A DNA stretch of 64,000 nt from Clostridiales bacterium (GCA_017529925.1 JAFXMZ010000028.1:62001-126000); one strand, 5' to 3'. Positions 18,389 through 27,012 are shown, counted from the first letter of the stretch. The notes: generated by a model from the letters alone, not told the origin. Made by a program: numbers and translations.

Positions 18389-18969
18389 TACTCTTCTTCA
18401 TCCCTTTCTTCTTCGATCTCGGGGATCTTAAATACAGCCGTCCTGTGGGCATTATATCTCCTGAAGATAGGATACATATCATATGAAAAATCAAAGAAAA
18501 CGGCATATCTTCCGCTGTTGTCGGAAACAAGCGTATACCAGACCATATCGGAATCAATATCAACATCACGCTTACCGGTACAGTTAAACGAGAAATCCGT
18601 CCTGTCTGCATCATCGATAAACCTGTCTTCCGTGACGGGTCCTATGAATTCGCAGTTCCTGATCGAGAATTCAGTCAGGACAATCCTCTTCTTGCCGTTC
18701 AGGATCTTCGTAAATGTCATCATGTCATTGAATATCTCATATTCGAATTCGATATTGAGATTCTTTATAGCCCTGAATACAAGATATCCGACTCCGAGAG
18801 TCAGCATACCCGTAAAATAGATACCGTTATAATTGAAAAGGATTATCGGAGCCAGATTAAAGATCACGGCGAAAAGGATAAAAGCTGTTATCGAGAAAAC
18901 GGGAAAGAGCTTGCCAAGTTTGCCGTTATCTCTCTTTACAAGGTCTTCAAATACAAGATCTTCAGGCAT
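18388..18969 (-). CDS. Hypothetical membrane protein coupled to the thioesterase
   Basis: Unrecognised 193-residue protein with two close transmembrane helices (about 23-44 and 48-66), then a beta-rich soluble part and an acidic tail ending EERDEEE. The segment EFEYEIFNDMMTFTKILNGKKR suggests a PH-like domain, and the overall layout resembles Clostridia proteins of the DUF6106 kind, though I am not certain. It shares its stop with the thioesterase start. ATG is preceded by CGGAG at 9 bases. Confidence 0.6.
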   Translation of the reverse strand: MPEDLVFEDLVKRDNGKLGKLFPVFSITAFILFAVIFNLAPIILFNYNGIYFTGMLTLGVGYLVFRAIKNLNIEFEYEIFNDMMTFTKILNGKKRIVLTEFSIRNCEFIGPVTEDRFIDDADRTDFSFNCTGKRDVDIDSDMVWYTLVSDNSGRYAVFFDFSYDMYPIFRRYNAHRTAVFKIPEIEEERDEEE

Positions 18970-18997
18970 ATATAAACTCCGTTTCTTATTTGCAAAT

Positions 18998-19003
18998 ATT
19001 ATA
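18998..19003 (-). promoter_or_regulatory. Possible -10 box before the 18388-18969 gene
   Basis: A perfect TATAAT on the minus strand, 29 bases before the start codon. No convincing -35 box is present at the right distance, so this is a weak call based on one hexamer in AT-rich sequence. Confidence 0.35.
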
Positions 19004-19043
19004 TTAGCATAAAATTACATTAATACGTGGCATTTTTGCATGA

Positions 19044-19080
19044 AATATAAAAGGAGCCGCTCCCGAAAGAAGCGGCTCCT
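19044..19080 (-). terminator. Terminator of the aquaporin gene
   Basis: A perfect 10-bp stem AGGAGCCGCT/AGCGGCTCCT with a 9-base loop, followed by TTTTATATTT on the minus strand, 21 bases after the stop. Confidence 0.9.
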
Positions 19081-19101
19081 GTCGATCAGAGATTATATAT
19101 C

Positions 19102-19785
19102 TTATTTCTTCTTTGCAGGCTGCTCTTCCGACATGAAGATCATGAATACGCAGGAAGCAATGACAGCACCTGCAAGAGGTCCTACGATAAATACCCATAC
19201 GTCAGGCATTGCATCGGAATTGAAGAGTGCCGATGCGATCGACCTTGCAGGGTTTACGGATGTACCCGTAAAGTGGATACCGAAGATATGAACAAGTGTG
19301 AGCGTGAATCCGATAACGAGACCGGCAACATTCGAGAATTCCTTCTTGCTCGTAACACCGAGGATCGTGAGGACAAATATAAATGTCAGAATGATCTCGA
19401 CAACAAGAGACTTGAAGATGCTTCCGTCATAAAGACCGTTCGCACCGAAAGAATTGTCCGATCCGAGAAGGACCCTGAGCAGGAGTGCACCGAAAGCACC
19501 GCCTAACAGCTGGGATGCCAGATAGCCGAAGAAATCCCTTACACTGAGCTTACCGTTGATGAGCATCGCGAGAGATACTGCAGGATTGATATGACATCCG
19601 GAGATGTTACCGATGGAATAAGCCATTGCTACGATAACGAGACCGAAAGCCAGAGCCGTAAGAAGATATCCTCCGTTAGAAGGATCTGCGCCGTTACATC
19701 CTGTTACGACTGCTGTACCGCAGGCGGCAAAGACAAGAACGGCAGTTCCGATGAATTCGCAAACATATTTCCTGATTGCTTCCAT
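19102..19785 (-). CDS. aqpZ: Aquaporin / MIP family channel
   Basis: Water or small-solute channel in the cytoplasmic membrane, 227 residues with six helices. Both NPA half-helix motifs are intact: SGCHINPAV (NPA at 67-69) and GTSVNPARS (NPA 178-180, filter Arg181). The HFTGTSVNPAR filter region is closer to AqpZ-type water channels than to glycerol facilitators, and no glycerol kinase gene is near. It has its own terminator. A 58-base region with nested inverted repeats lies upstream. Confidence 0.88.
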   Translation of the reverse strand: MEAIRKYVCEFIGTAVLVFAACGTAVVTGCNGADPSNGGYLLTALAFGLVIVAMAYSIGNISGCHINPAVSLAMLINGKLSVRDFFGYLASQLLGGAFGALLLRVLLGSDNSFGANGLYDGSIFKSLVVEIILTFIFVLTILGVTSKKEFSNVAGLVIGFTLTLVHIFGIHFTGTSVNPARSIASALFNSDAMPDVWVFIVGPLAGAVIASCVFMIFMSEEQPAKKK

Positions 19786-19802
19786 AGTTCCTTACCTCAC
19801 TT

Positions 19803-19860
19803 TAAGATAGATTATGAGATCGTAGAACAGATCAACATAATTTTACGATATACTATCTTA
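19803..19860 (-). repeat. Nested inverted repeat between purM and the aquaporin gene
   Basis: An outer pair TAAGATAG (19803-19810) and CTATCTTA (19853-19860) encloses an inner pair ATCGTA (19819-19824) and TACGAT (19844-19849). RNA from this region could fold into a two-part stem with a 19-base loop. No T tract follows, so it does not look like a normal terminator; it may be a leader structure of the aquaporin mRNA. Confidence 0.5.
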
Positions 19861-19893
19861 CCCGTGACTTCAAGGCAGGATCAGCTTTATAAC

Positions 19894-21069
19894 TTAATTG
19901 TAAAGATATTCTTCTCCGGCGTAACGGATGACTACCTCATTCTCAGATCCTTCAGGAAGAGCTTCGACATGTCCTACGACCTTCGCATCTATATTAAACG
20001 ACTTCGCTATATCGATTATTCCGGGAGCAACAGATTCATCGCAGTAGAACTCGATCCTGTGTCCGCAGTTGAATACCTGGAACATCTCCTTCATGGGGAT
20101 CTCTCCGGATTCGCTTATTACCTTGAAGATAGCAGGCAGTTCGAAAAGATTGTCCTTTACTATCCTTATGTTCTTACCAAAATCCCTGCACTTGGCCTGT
20201 CCGCCTCCTGTGCAGTGGATGATGCCGGAGATGCTGTCCCTGTACTTCTCAAGAACAGGAACGATCACGGGAAGGAACGTCCTCGTGGGAGAAAGGATAG
20301 CCTCACCTACCGTCTGTTCGGAATAAGGGAGCTTATCCGTGAGCCTGAACTTACCGCAGTAAGCCTTTGTCTCATCAAGAGTCGAAGAGAAAGACTCCTT
20401 ATAGTTCTCATAGTAGTAATTTGAAAGGAGCATATGCCTTGCAGCAGTAAGGCCATTCGAAGAGATACCCGAATTATAGGAATCCTCATATGTAGCCTGA
20501 CCAAAAGAAGCAAGTCCTACTATTACGTGGCCGGGCTTGATATTAGCTGCATTGATGACATCAGATCTCTTTACTCTTGCAACGATGGTGGAATCAACGA
20601 TGAGAGTTCCAACAAGATCACCGACATCGGCAGTCTCTCCGCCGCACATCTTGATACCGACCCCGAGAGACGAGAGCTTGGCGATCATCTCATCATAACC
20701 TTCGATTATCTTGGCAATAGCCTTACCGTCAACTCTGTGTGCATTTCTTCCGATCGTATTGGAAAGAGAAAGATTCTCATAACAGCCGACACATGCCAGA
20801 TCGTCGGTATTCATTACAAGGGAATCCTGGGCAAGACCTTTAAACCAGTCATAATTACCCGTCTCCTTGAACATAAGATATGCTACGGAAGACTTGGTGC
20901 CCGCACCGTCAGCATGAAGAGCCGTACAATAATCAGGATCACCTGCCATATCCTCAATAAGCTTGCAGAATGCTCCGGGGAAAACTCCCTTATCCTGATT
21001 CTTTACCGCAGCCTTTACCTCATCCTTGGTAGGAGATACTCCTCTGCTCAAATAAGATTCTGCTGACAT
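19894..21069 (-). CDS. purM: Phosphoribosylformylglycinamidine cyclo-ligase, long form
   Basis: Makes aminoimidazole ribonucleotide in purine synthesis. The 391-residue protein is longer than the usual 340-350 and has the HADGAGTKSSVAY, VMNTDDLACVG and CGGETADVGDLV blocks seen in the PurM of Bacteroidetes, instead of the usual GGETAEMPG form. The C-terminal FNIDAKVVGHVE is also like that group. The start is firm: AGGAGGAAGGGCA precedes ATG. It is alone rather than in a pur operon, and lies 28 bases after RNase P RNA. An AIR-synthase-like paralogue with another role cannot be excluded. Confidence 0.85.
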   Translation of the reverse strand: MSAESYLSRGVSPTKDEVKAAVKNQDKGVFPGAFCKLIEDMAGDPDYCTALHADGAGTKSSVAYLMFKETGNYDWFKGLAQDSLVMNTDDLACVGCYENLSLSNTIGRNAHRVDGKAIAKIIEGYDEMIAKLSSLGVGIKMCGGETADVGDLVGTLIVDSTIVARVKRSDVINAANIKPGHVIVGLASFGQATYEDSYNSGISSNGLTAARHMLLSNYYYENYKESFSSTLDETKAYCGKFRLTDKLPYSEQTVGEAILSPTRTFLPVIVPVLEKYRDSISGIIHCTGGGQAKCRDFGKNIRIVKDNLFELPAIFKVISESGEIPMKEMFQVFNCGHRIEFYCDESVAPGIIDIAKSFNIDAKVVGHVEALPEGSENEVVIRYAGEEYLYN

Positions 21070-21097
21070 TGCCCTTCCTCCTGTTTAATAAAATGTC

Positions 21098-21458
21098 ATC
21101 CGATCCGGCCTGTAAGCCGGGTTCTGTATTTGACGATCATCTGTCTAATACGCATGTTGCCATACGTCTCAAGCCGTCCCCTAAAGGCCCGCGGACCACG
21201 GTTGATGCCTTACCGCGACGTTGCTCCGGGTGGGGTTTACAAGGCCGGTATGTCTCCATACCGCCGGTGAGCTCTTACCTCGCCTTTTCATCCTTACCTT
21301 CATCCGGGGATGAAGGCGGTTTTCTTTTCTGTTGCACTTTCCTTAAAGTTGCCTTCACCGGGCGTTACCCGGCACCCTTGTCCTGTGGAGCCCGGACTTT
21401 CCTCACGCACCGGGAATTACCCGTATGGTGCCCGCGATCATCTGGGCCGGGTCAGATA
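21098..21458 (-). ncRNA. rnpB: RNase P RNA, bacterial class A
   Basis: Catalytic RNA that removes the 5' leader of tRNA precursors. On the minus strand the P4-region consensus GAGGAAAGTCCGGGCTCC is followed by the universally conserved core, later AGAGCTCACCGGCGG, and near the 3' end ACAGAACCCGGCTTACAGG. The ends pair as P1 (CCGGCC with GGCCGG). The class A architecture fits Clostridia, unlike the class B RNA of Bacilli. Ends are estimated to within about 5 bases. No terminator is seen before purM, 28 bases downstream. Confidence 0.97.
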
Positions 21459-21466
21459 ACGTAACT

Positions 21467-21495
21467 ATTCTATATATAAAAGCATGGATTGTACA
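21467..21495 (-). promoter_or_regulatory. Promoter of rnpB
   Basis: TGTACA (21490-21495), 17-base spacer and TAGAAT (21467-21472) place the start point at about 21459-21460, next to the expected RNA 5' end. It begins immediately after the stop codon of the Nif3-like gene. Confidence 0.55.
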
Positions 21496-21496
21496 G

Positions 21497-22258
21497 TTAC
21501 AAACTGACCAAGAATCTCACGTCGGGGAAGCTCTCGCTTAACTTATCTGCCAAGTTTTGAAGATATACCTGTTCGGTCTCCCTGTGCCCTGCGATTATAC
21601 CCGCTATCCCGAGGCTGTCCATTATGACCATATGGTGGTGCTTGATCTCGCCTGATACGACTGCATCGGTACCTGAAGCTGCTATTGCTTCAAGACTGTC
21701 TCCGTCAAAGGCGCCTCCCTGTACAAAGATCTTCCTGACCCTTTTCGAAAGGGGTGATATCGTGATGACTCCTGTTACTCCCAGACCGTCTTTTACCAGA
21801 TCGATATAATCTCCGAGATACATAGAATCCTCAAGATCAAATATAACGCCGCATGAAGCACCATCGACGGGTCGTGCATCGTCCTTCTCGCATCCGATCC
21901 TGGAAGCTATGATCTTGTTGGAGAATTCTTCGTTCTTATCAAGATTGGTATGAGCCGCAAAACACGATATATCATTCTTTATGAGCATCGAAAGTATCCT
22001 GCCTGTATATCCGGATGCACCGTCTGTCGCAGCACTCATAAGACCGCCGAAGATCAGCGGATGATGTGTGATAAGGAGCGATGCGTCATTGGCGATACAG
22101 CATTCGCATGCATCTTCGGTAGCATCAAGGGACAATACTACAGACGATACATGAGCATCGGCTGATCCGGTGATAAGACCGGGATTATCATAGCTTTCCG
22201 CTGTCTCCCTGGGAAACTTCTGATCCATCCACCTGATGATATCGGCTGCCTTTGTCAT
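21497..22258 (-). CDS. Nif3-like dinuclear metal centre protein (DUF34)
   Basis: A 253-residue member of the NIF3/DUF34 family, likely a metal-binding hydrolase with the short form lacking the inserted domain of B. subtilis YqfO. Metal ligands are suggested by LLITHHPLIF, FAAHTNLDK and the C-terminal GHRETEQVY. Proposed to act on GTP cyclohydrolase-related or other metabolites, but the reaction is not settled. It overlaps trmK by 4 bases (ATGA). The trmK-nif3 pairing is conserved in Firmicutes. Confidence 0.88.
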   Translation of the reverse strand: MTKAADIIRWMDQKFPRETAESYDNPGLITGSADAHVSSVVLSLDATEDACECCIANDASLLITHHPLIFGGLMSAATDGASGYTGRILSMLIKNDISCFAAHTNLDKNEEFSNKIIASRIGCEKDDARPVDGASCGVIFDLEDSMYLGDYIDLVKDGLGVTGVITISPLSKRVRKIFVQGGAFDGDSLEAIAASGTDAVVSGEIKHHHMVIMDSLGIAGIIAGHRETEQVYLQNLADKLSESFPDVRFLVSL

Positions 22259-22926
22259 AAGCCTCTCTCCTTTATAAGTTCTGATACTTCCCCGTCACCT
22301 CTAGCTCTTATCTTATACCTTGAATCGAGTCTTACAAAGTATTCGATCACATCTCTCTCTTTGGATTCAAATCTCTTCTGAAAGACCTTACCGTAATACT
22401 TGTCGCTCAAGGACAGTTCATACGGAACACCCGTATAGACAGCTTTGACTATGGGGTAGAAGATGCCCCTGTCAAAGCAGACTCTCTCATCGGTGATCTC
22501 AAAACCCTCTTTCGAAAAATACTCCCTTAACACATCGATCGATTTCTGCGGCTGAAGACACCAGACAAGGCTTTTTACGATATTACTGTCCCTGCCGTCG
22601 ACCACACGTTTCATGATATCGGTCATGTTGTTGCCGCCAAGTCCGGCCATTACGATGACATCGCCTTCAAGAAGATCTACACCGTCCAGACCGTCCGTAC
22701 AGAAGACTTCGCTCCTGTCTTCGAAACCGTTATCTTTAAGGCATTTCATAGTCTTCTCGGCAGGAGCCTTATGTATGTCCGTACAGACGACCCTGTCAGT
22801 ACCATTCTCGAGTGTGTAAAGCGCCAGATATCCGTGATCGGAACCGACATCGATGAGCCTTCCCTTCAGGTCGGAAGAAACAGTATCATAGACAGCCTTG
22901 AGCCTCAAAGGGAGATAGTCTTTCAA
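22255..22926 (-). CDS. trmK: tRNA (adenine(22)-N1)-methyltransferase
   Basis: Methylates A22 of tRNA using S-adenosylmethionine. The 223-residue Rossmann methyltransferase has the SAM motif LIDVGSDHGYLALY at about 24-37, and VIVMAGLGGNNM. The start is TTG at 22926: an AAAGGAGGAG site stands before it, and TTGA overlaps the dnaG stop by 4 bases. The next gene overlaps by 4 bases as well. In most Firmicutes a sigma-70 gene (rpoD) stands between dnaG and trmK; it is absent here. Confidence 0.88.
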   Translation of the reverse strand: MKDYLPLRLKAVYDTVSSDLKGRLIDVGSDHGYLALYTLENGTDRVVCTDIHKAPAEKTMKCLKDNGFEDRSEVFCTDGLDGVDLLEGDVIVMAGLGGNNMTDIMKRVVDGRDSNIVKSLVWCLQPQKSIDVLREYFSKEGFEITDERVCFDRGIFYPIVKAVYTGVPYELSLSDKYYGKVFQKRFESKERDVIEYFVRLDSRYKIRARGDGEVSELIKERGL

Positions 22927-24851
22927 ATCTTCTCCTCCTTTGCAAGGATCCTGTCACGCCATTCGGAGATCTTCCTAAGCTTTGATGTAACCTCATTCTT
23001 CTCATCTCCGCTGACATAGGCAAGCTTTGAAACGAGCGACTTCTCGAGATTATCGAGTTTCTTCTTGCGGAGGGCATAGAGTGCCATAAGATATTCATCG
23101 ACACGCGCCTTATCAGATGCGCTCTTTCTCTCAAACATATCAGCCGCATTAAGATAGACTTCTTCGGCAGGCTTGCCGTTAAGGACAGTCATCTGAAGTT
23201 CATTCAGGAGGAATGATTCCTGGATCCCGTAACTGCTGTCGGAACGCTCAAGGAAGAAAGAAACGATGCGTTTCATATTCTTACCGTAAAAATCAGAAAC
23301 CTTTATCCTGTCTTCCTCATCAACATCCTTAAAGAGGAGATCCTTAAGTCTTACGGCATATACGAAGACCTTGAGTTCCTGGGCAAATACAAGATCATCC
23401 CTGATCTCGGAGACAGGCTTCGCGGCAGCAGTATTATCTGCCTCGTTCTGTTCCTCCTGTCTTGATCTGACGTCATTTTCCCTGGCCCTTTCAGCCTCGC
23501 GCATCTCATTCTGACGCGCCTTCCCTTCATCCTGAAGAGCATGATCCTCCATCCTTTTGAGGATAGTCTCATAGTTGGCACCGAGATACTGCGCACTTGA
23601 ACTGGCGAGCTTTTCCCTCTTCAGGTCATCAAACAGCCAAGAGCCGTACATGATTATATCTTCCTGAAATCTGTAAGTATCGAGCTTGCCTGTATCATCA
23701 CAGTTATCGTCATATGCCCTGTCGAAAAGATAGTCATCTACATCCTTCGCATTCTTTACGACATTATAGAAACTCTCTTTACCGTTGATCTTTATATATT
23801 CATCAGGGTCTTTGCCATCGGGTACACATGCTATCTTGATCATGATCCTCATTCCCGACATCTTCTTCTGGAAACGGAGCATCATCTTGATCGCCCTGAT
23901 GGCGGCGTTCTTACCTGCTTTATCACTGTCGAAGAAGAAGATGACCTCATCGGCATATCTCGAAGCAAGCCTCAGCTGTGAATCGGTAAATGAAGTACCG
24001 AGGGAAGCAACGGCATTTTTAACGCCTGCCTGGTGCATGGCGATCGCATCCATATAGCCTTCGACGATGATCAGCCTGTTATCCTTTGCCTTTTTCGCGA
24101 CGTTTAATGCATAGAGATGATCCTGCTTCTTATAAACGAGCGAATCGGGTGAATTTACATACTTAGGGAGTTCAGGACCGAGATTCCTGCCGCCGAAAGC
24201 GATCGTCTTTCCGAATACGTCACATATCGGGAAAACCAGCCTTCCCCTGAACAGATCGATGAGCTTCCCGGTCTTTGAGGATACGGTAAAAAGGCCGCTG
24301 CCCTTCATCTCGTCCTCACTGTATCCTTTGGATAAAAGGTGGTTATAGAGTCTGTCCCAGCCTTCGGGAGCATATCCTATACCGAATTCGGCGACAGTCT
24401 CATCGGACAGCTGCCTCTTTCTGGCATAATCCCTTCCTGCCTTACCGTCAGCGCCTTTAAGGCATGATGAATAAAAAGAGGCTGCATCGTTCAGGAGCGC
24501 GGATACGCGTTCCTTCTTCCTCTTTAATTCATCATTAGATCTGCCTGTCGAGAATTCGGGTACTTCTACTCCGTACTGCTGACCCAGGAACCTTATGGCT
24601 TCCGGATATGAAAGCTTCTCTGCTTCCATTATAAAGCTGATGGCATTTCCGCCCTTCTGGCATCCGAAGCAGTGATATATCCCCTTGCTCAGCGATACCG
24701 AGAAAGAAGGAGTCTTCTCCGAATGAAAAGGACAAAGACCGAACAGATTCTGTCCGGTCCTCTTTGTAAATGTCACATATCGTCCTACTACCGATTCGAT
24801 GTCGGCTTTCGACAGGATCTCTTCAATAACACTGTCAGGTATCTGACCCAT
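22923..24851 (-). CDS. dnaG: DNA primase
   Basis: Makes the RNA primers for replication. 642 residues: N-terminal CHC2 zinc finger (CPFHSEKTPSF with the later CFGC) at about 40-65, then the catalytic core with TOPRIM motif LIIVEGYMDAIAMHQ around 265 and the acidic FFFDSDKAGKNAA, then a C-terminal helicase-binding region of about 200 residues. A charged glutamine/asparagine-rich linker is at about 440-475. The ATG lies 1 base after the yajC stop. The dapA-dapB-yajC-dnaG-trmK-nif3 order is unusual in placing lysine genes upstream. Confidence 0.96.
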   Translation of the reverse strand: MGQIPDSVIEEILSKADIESVVGRYVTFTKRTGQNLFGLCPFHSEKTPSFSVSLSKGIYHCFGCQKGGNAISFIMEAEKLSYPEAIRFLGQQYGVEVPEFSTGRSNDELKRKKERVSALLNDAASFYSSCLKGADGKAGRDYARKRQLSDETVAEFGIGYAPEGWDRLYNHLLSKGYSEDEMKGSGLFTVSSKTGKLIDLFRGRLVFPICDVFGKTIAFGGRNLGPELPKYVNSPDSLVYKKQDHLYALNVAKKAKDNRLIIVEGYMDAIAMHQAGVKNAVASLGTSFTDSQLRLASRYADEVIFFFDSDKAGKNAAIRAIKMMLRFQKKMSGMRIMIKIACVPDGKDPDEYIKINGKESFYNVVKNAKDVDDYLFDRAYDDNCDDTGKLDTYRFQEDIIMYGSWLFDDLKREKLASSSAQYLGANYETILKRMEDHALQDEGKARQNEMREAERARENDVRSRQEEQNEADNTAAAKPVSEIRDDLVFAQELKVFVYAVRLKDLLFKDVDEEDRIKVSDFYGKNMKRIVSFFLERSDSSYGIQESFLLNELQMTVLNGKPAEEVYLNAADMFERKSASDKARVDEYLMALYALRKKKLDNLEKSLVSKLAYVSGDEKNEVTSKLRKISEWRDRILAKEEKI

Positions 24852-24852
24852 A

Positions 24853-25254
24853 TTACTCTTCGGAATCAGTATCTTCCGATCTCTTTTCCTTCTTCTCTTT
24901 CTTTTCCTTTACCTTCTTATCGGCATTATTAACACCGTCTCTGGGTACAACCGTCTGGATAGCTGCCTTCTGGAACTTGATAGGCGTATTTGCTACGGAA
25001 GAGTAGATCGTAACCGTATCATCATCCTGCGAAGCAAGAACTCCCACGATACCGCCGATAGTAATGATCGTATCACCTATCTTCATGGCATCCATCTGTG
25101 CACGGAGCTCCTTCTCCCTCTTCTTCTGTGGTCTCATGACCATAAAATACATAAGACCGAGGAAGATGAAGATCATCGCGATGGAGCCGAATGCGCTCAT
25201 CATCGTACTGCCTGCAGCGGCCTGGGTAGTATCCTCAAGTAAAAAAGTGAACAT
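24853..25254 (-). CDS. yajC: Preprotein translocase subunit YajC
   Basis: Small membrane partner of SecDF in protein export. It has one helix at about 17-38 with the family block MVMRPQKKREKEL just after, then the GDTIITIGGIVGVL beta segment. An extra lysine/glutamate-rich C-terminus of about 30 residues is present. The ATG at 25263 is directly next to the GGAGGA site, too close for use; the ATG at 25254 is 10 bases away and is preferred. SecD/SecF genes are not adjacent. Confidence 0.88.
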   Translation of the reverse strand: MFTFLLEDTTQAAAGSTMMSAFGSIAMIFIFLGLMYFMVMRPQKKREKELRAQMDAMKIGDTIITIGGIVGVLASQDDDTVTIYSSVANTPIKFQKAAIQTVVPRDGVNNADKKVKEKKEKKEKRSEDTDSEE

Positions 25255-25278
25255 CTGATTCATTCCTCCAAAAAACTG

Positions 25279-26052
25279 TTACTTTCCGAGTATCTTCTCG
25301 ACGACATCCTTCATCGAATAAAACCCGGGAGCCGCGTTCTTAACATATGAAGCGGCTGTCAGCGCACCTCTCGCGAAAGCATCCCTCGTGGCGGCACTGT
25401 GTGATATTTTAACAGTTTCCTCGTCACTAATAAAGTATACTTCATGCTCTCCTACGATATTTCCTCCGCGGATAGACGAAATGCCAATCTCCTTAGGGTC
25501 TCTCTTCTGACTCCTGGAATGCCTGTCGTAGACATATTCAAGATCTCCGCCTGCTTCATTGTTGATGCATTCGGCGATAGTATATGCAGTTCCCGAAGGA
25601 GCATCGAGCTTCCTGTTGTGGTGAGCCTCTACGATCTCGATATCAAATCCGGGATAGAGAGCTCTCGTAGCCTGCTTTACCAGCTCGAAAAGGACATTCA
25701 TTCCGTAGCTCATATTGGAGGACTTGAAGATCGCGATCTTAGAAGATGCTTCATCGACCTTCTTCAGAGTTTCCTCATCGATAGCTGTAGTACAGAGAAC
25801 CAGGGGCTTGTTCCTTGAAAGAGCAAGATCCAGGACCGCAGGGACCGCCTTGGCATTGGAGAAATCGATTATTACGTCAAAATCCTCCTTGCACTCGGAA
25901 GAATCCTTGTATACAGGATATTTGAAGCCCTCGGGGGCATCAAACAGATCTCCGCCTGCTACTATCTCAAAATCCTCACTTGCATCTGCCATGGCCGTGA
26001 TGGCTCTACCCATCCTGCCGAGGCAGCCGTTCATAAATATCCTTGTTGCCAT
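25279..26052 (-). CDS. dapB: 4-Hydroxy-tetrahydrodipicolinate reductase
   Basis: NAD(P)H-dependent second step of the diaminopimelate/lysine pathway. 257 residues with nucleotide-binding MNGCLGRMGRAI at about 6-17, the GTxxxD-like DFSNAKAV segment, the catalytic block EAHHNRKLDAPSGTA (two histidines and Lys) and the conserved C-terminal DVVEKIL. It follows the frameshifted dapA by 25 bases, with AGGAG 10 bases before ATG. Confidence 0.96.
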   Translation of the reverse strand: MATRIFMNGCLGRMGRAITAMADASEDFEIVAGGDLFDAPEGFKYPVYKDSSECKEDFDVIIDFSNAKAVPAVLDLALSRNKPLVLCTTAIDEETLKKVDEASSKIAIFKSSNMSYGMNVLFELVKQATRALYPGFDIEIVEAHHNRKLDAPSGTAYTIAECINNEAGGDLEYVYDRHSRSQKRDPKEIGISSIRGGNIVGEHEVYFISDEETVKISHSAATRDAFARGALTAASYVKNAAPGFYSMKDVVEKILGK

Positions 26053-26076
26053 TATTTAAGACTCCTGTCTTGATTA

Positions 26077-26975
26077 TTAGGAAAAGAATTCCTTTATTGC
26101 AGATGTATCAAACTGTTCGAGAACAGAAGCTACGTACTCGTGATTCTTCGCGCTCATCTCGCACAGAGGCAGACGGCAGGGACCGACATTCATTCCGAGG
26201 ATGTTCATTGCTTCCTTTACGGGAATAGGATTGACTTCGCAGAACATAGCCTTTACGAGAGGGATTATGTCGATCTGCATATCCCTTGCAGTCTTTGTAT
26301 CACCGTCAAGATATGCATGTATCATCCTGCTGGTATAAGCGGGAACGATATTGGCTATAACGGAGATAACACCCTTTGCTCCTAAGGATACCATGGGAAC
26401 AGCAAGTCCGTCCTCACCTGAATAGAGTGTATATCTGTCACCGCACTTGCTGTAGATCTCGGGGACCTGCGAGAAGTTGCACTCTTTTACTGCAACGATA
26501 TTCTCGATGTCGGCAAGCCTGTAAAGCACATCGGAGAGATATTGACATTAGTCCTGGAAGGAACGTTATAGAGGATAACGGGGCAGTCAACGCTCTCTGC
26601 AGTCAGCTTGTAATGTCTGTACAGGCCCTCGGGGGTACACTTGTTATAGTAAGGAGTAACGGAAAGGATCGCATCGCATCCTGCATCAACGGCAGCCTTT
26701 GACAGCTTTATACCGTGAGCCGTGTCATTCGAACCTGTTCCTGCAATAACGGGAACTCTTCCGGCGACTGCATCAACACAGCACTTGATGGCGGAGATAT
26801 GCTCCGTATCTGGCATCGTTGCAGCCTCACCCGTGGAACCGCAGATGATGATGGCATCTGTTCCGTTCTTTATATGGAACTCCACGAGCTGCTCAAGCTT
26901 TGCAAAATCAATACCGTCATTATTAAATGGCGTTACAACAGCTACACCTGATCCTTCGAATATCGTTCTACCCAT
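26077..26975 (-). pseudogene. dapA: 4-Hydroxy-tetrahydrodipicolinate synthase, frameshifted in this sequence
   Basis: Condenses pyruvate with aspartate semialdehyde, the first step of diaminopimelate and lysine synthesis. The gene is split into two frames. The N-terminal part (GSTGEAAT, DRILYNVPSRT-like motifs) runs from ATG 26975 to about 26532. The C-terminal part continues in the next frame as VLYRLADIENIVAVKE, which holds the Schiff-base lysine in VAVKE. At the junction the frame reads TCTCCGATGTGC; one extra G (CCGGATGTG, Ser-Pro-Asp-Val) restores a full-length protein of about 299 residues. A one-base deletion or sequencing error is likely. GGGAGG lies 9 bases before ATG. Confidence 0.85.
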
Positions 26976-27012
26976 ATAAAAATACCTCCCGGGTCATTTT
27001 GTTTCAGTCATG

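Noticed and set aside
21069..21464. Plus-strand open frame of 131 codons over the RNase P locus
   Set aside because: It lies wholly opposite rnpB, whose conserved core and end pairing are clear; there is no ribosome binding site.
26525..26540. Programmed frameshift in dapA
   Set aside because: No slippery heptamer or downstream pseudoknot is evident and dapA is not known to use frameshifting; a simple one-base loss explains the data.
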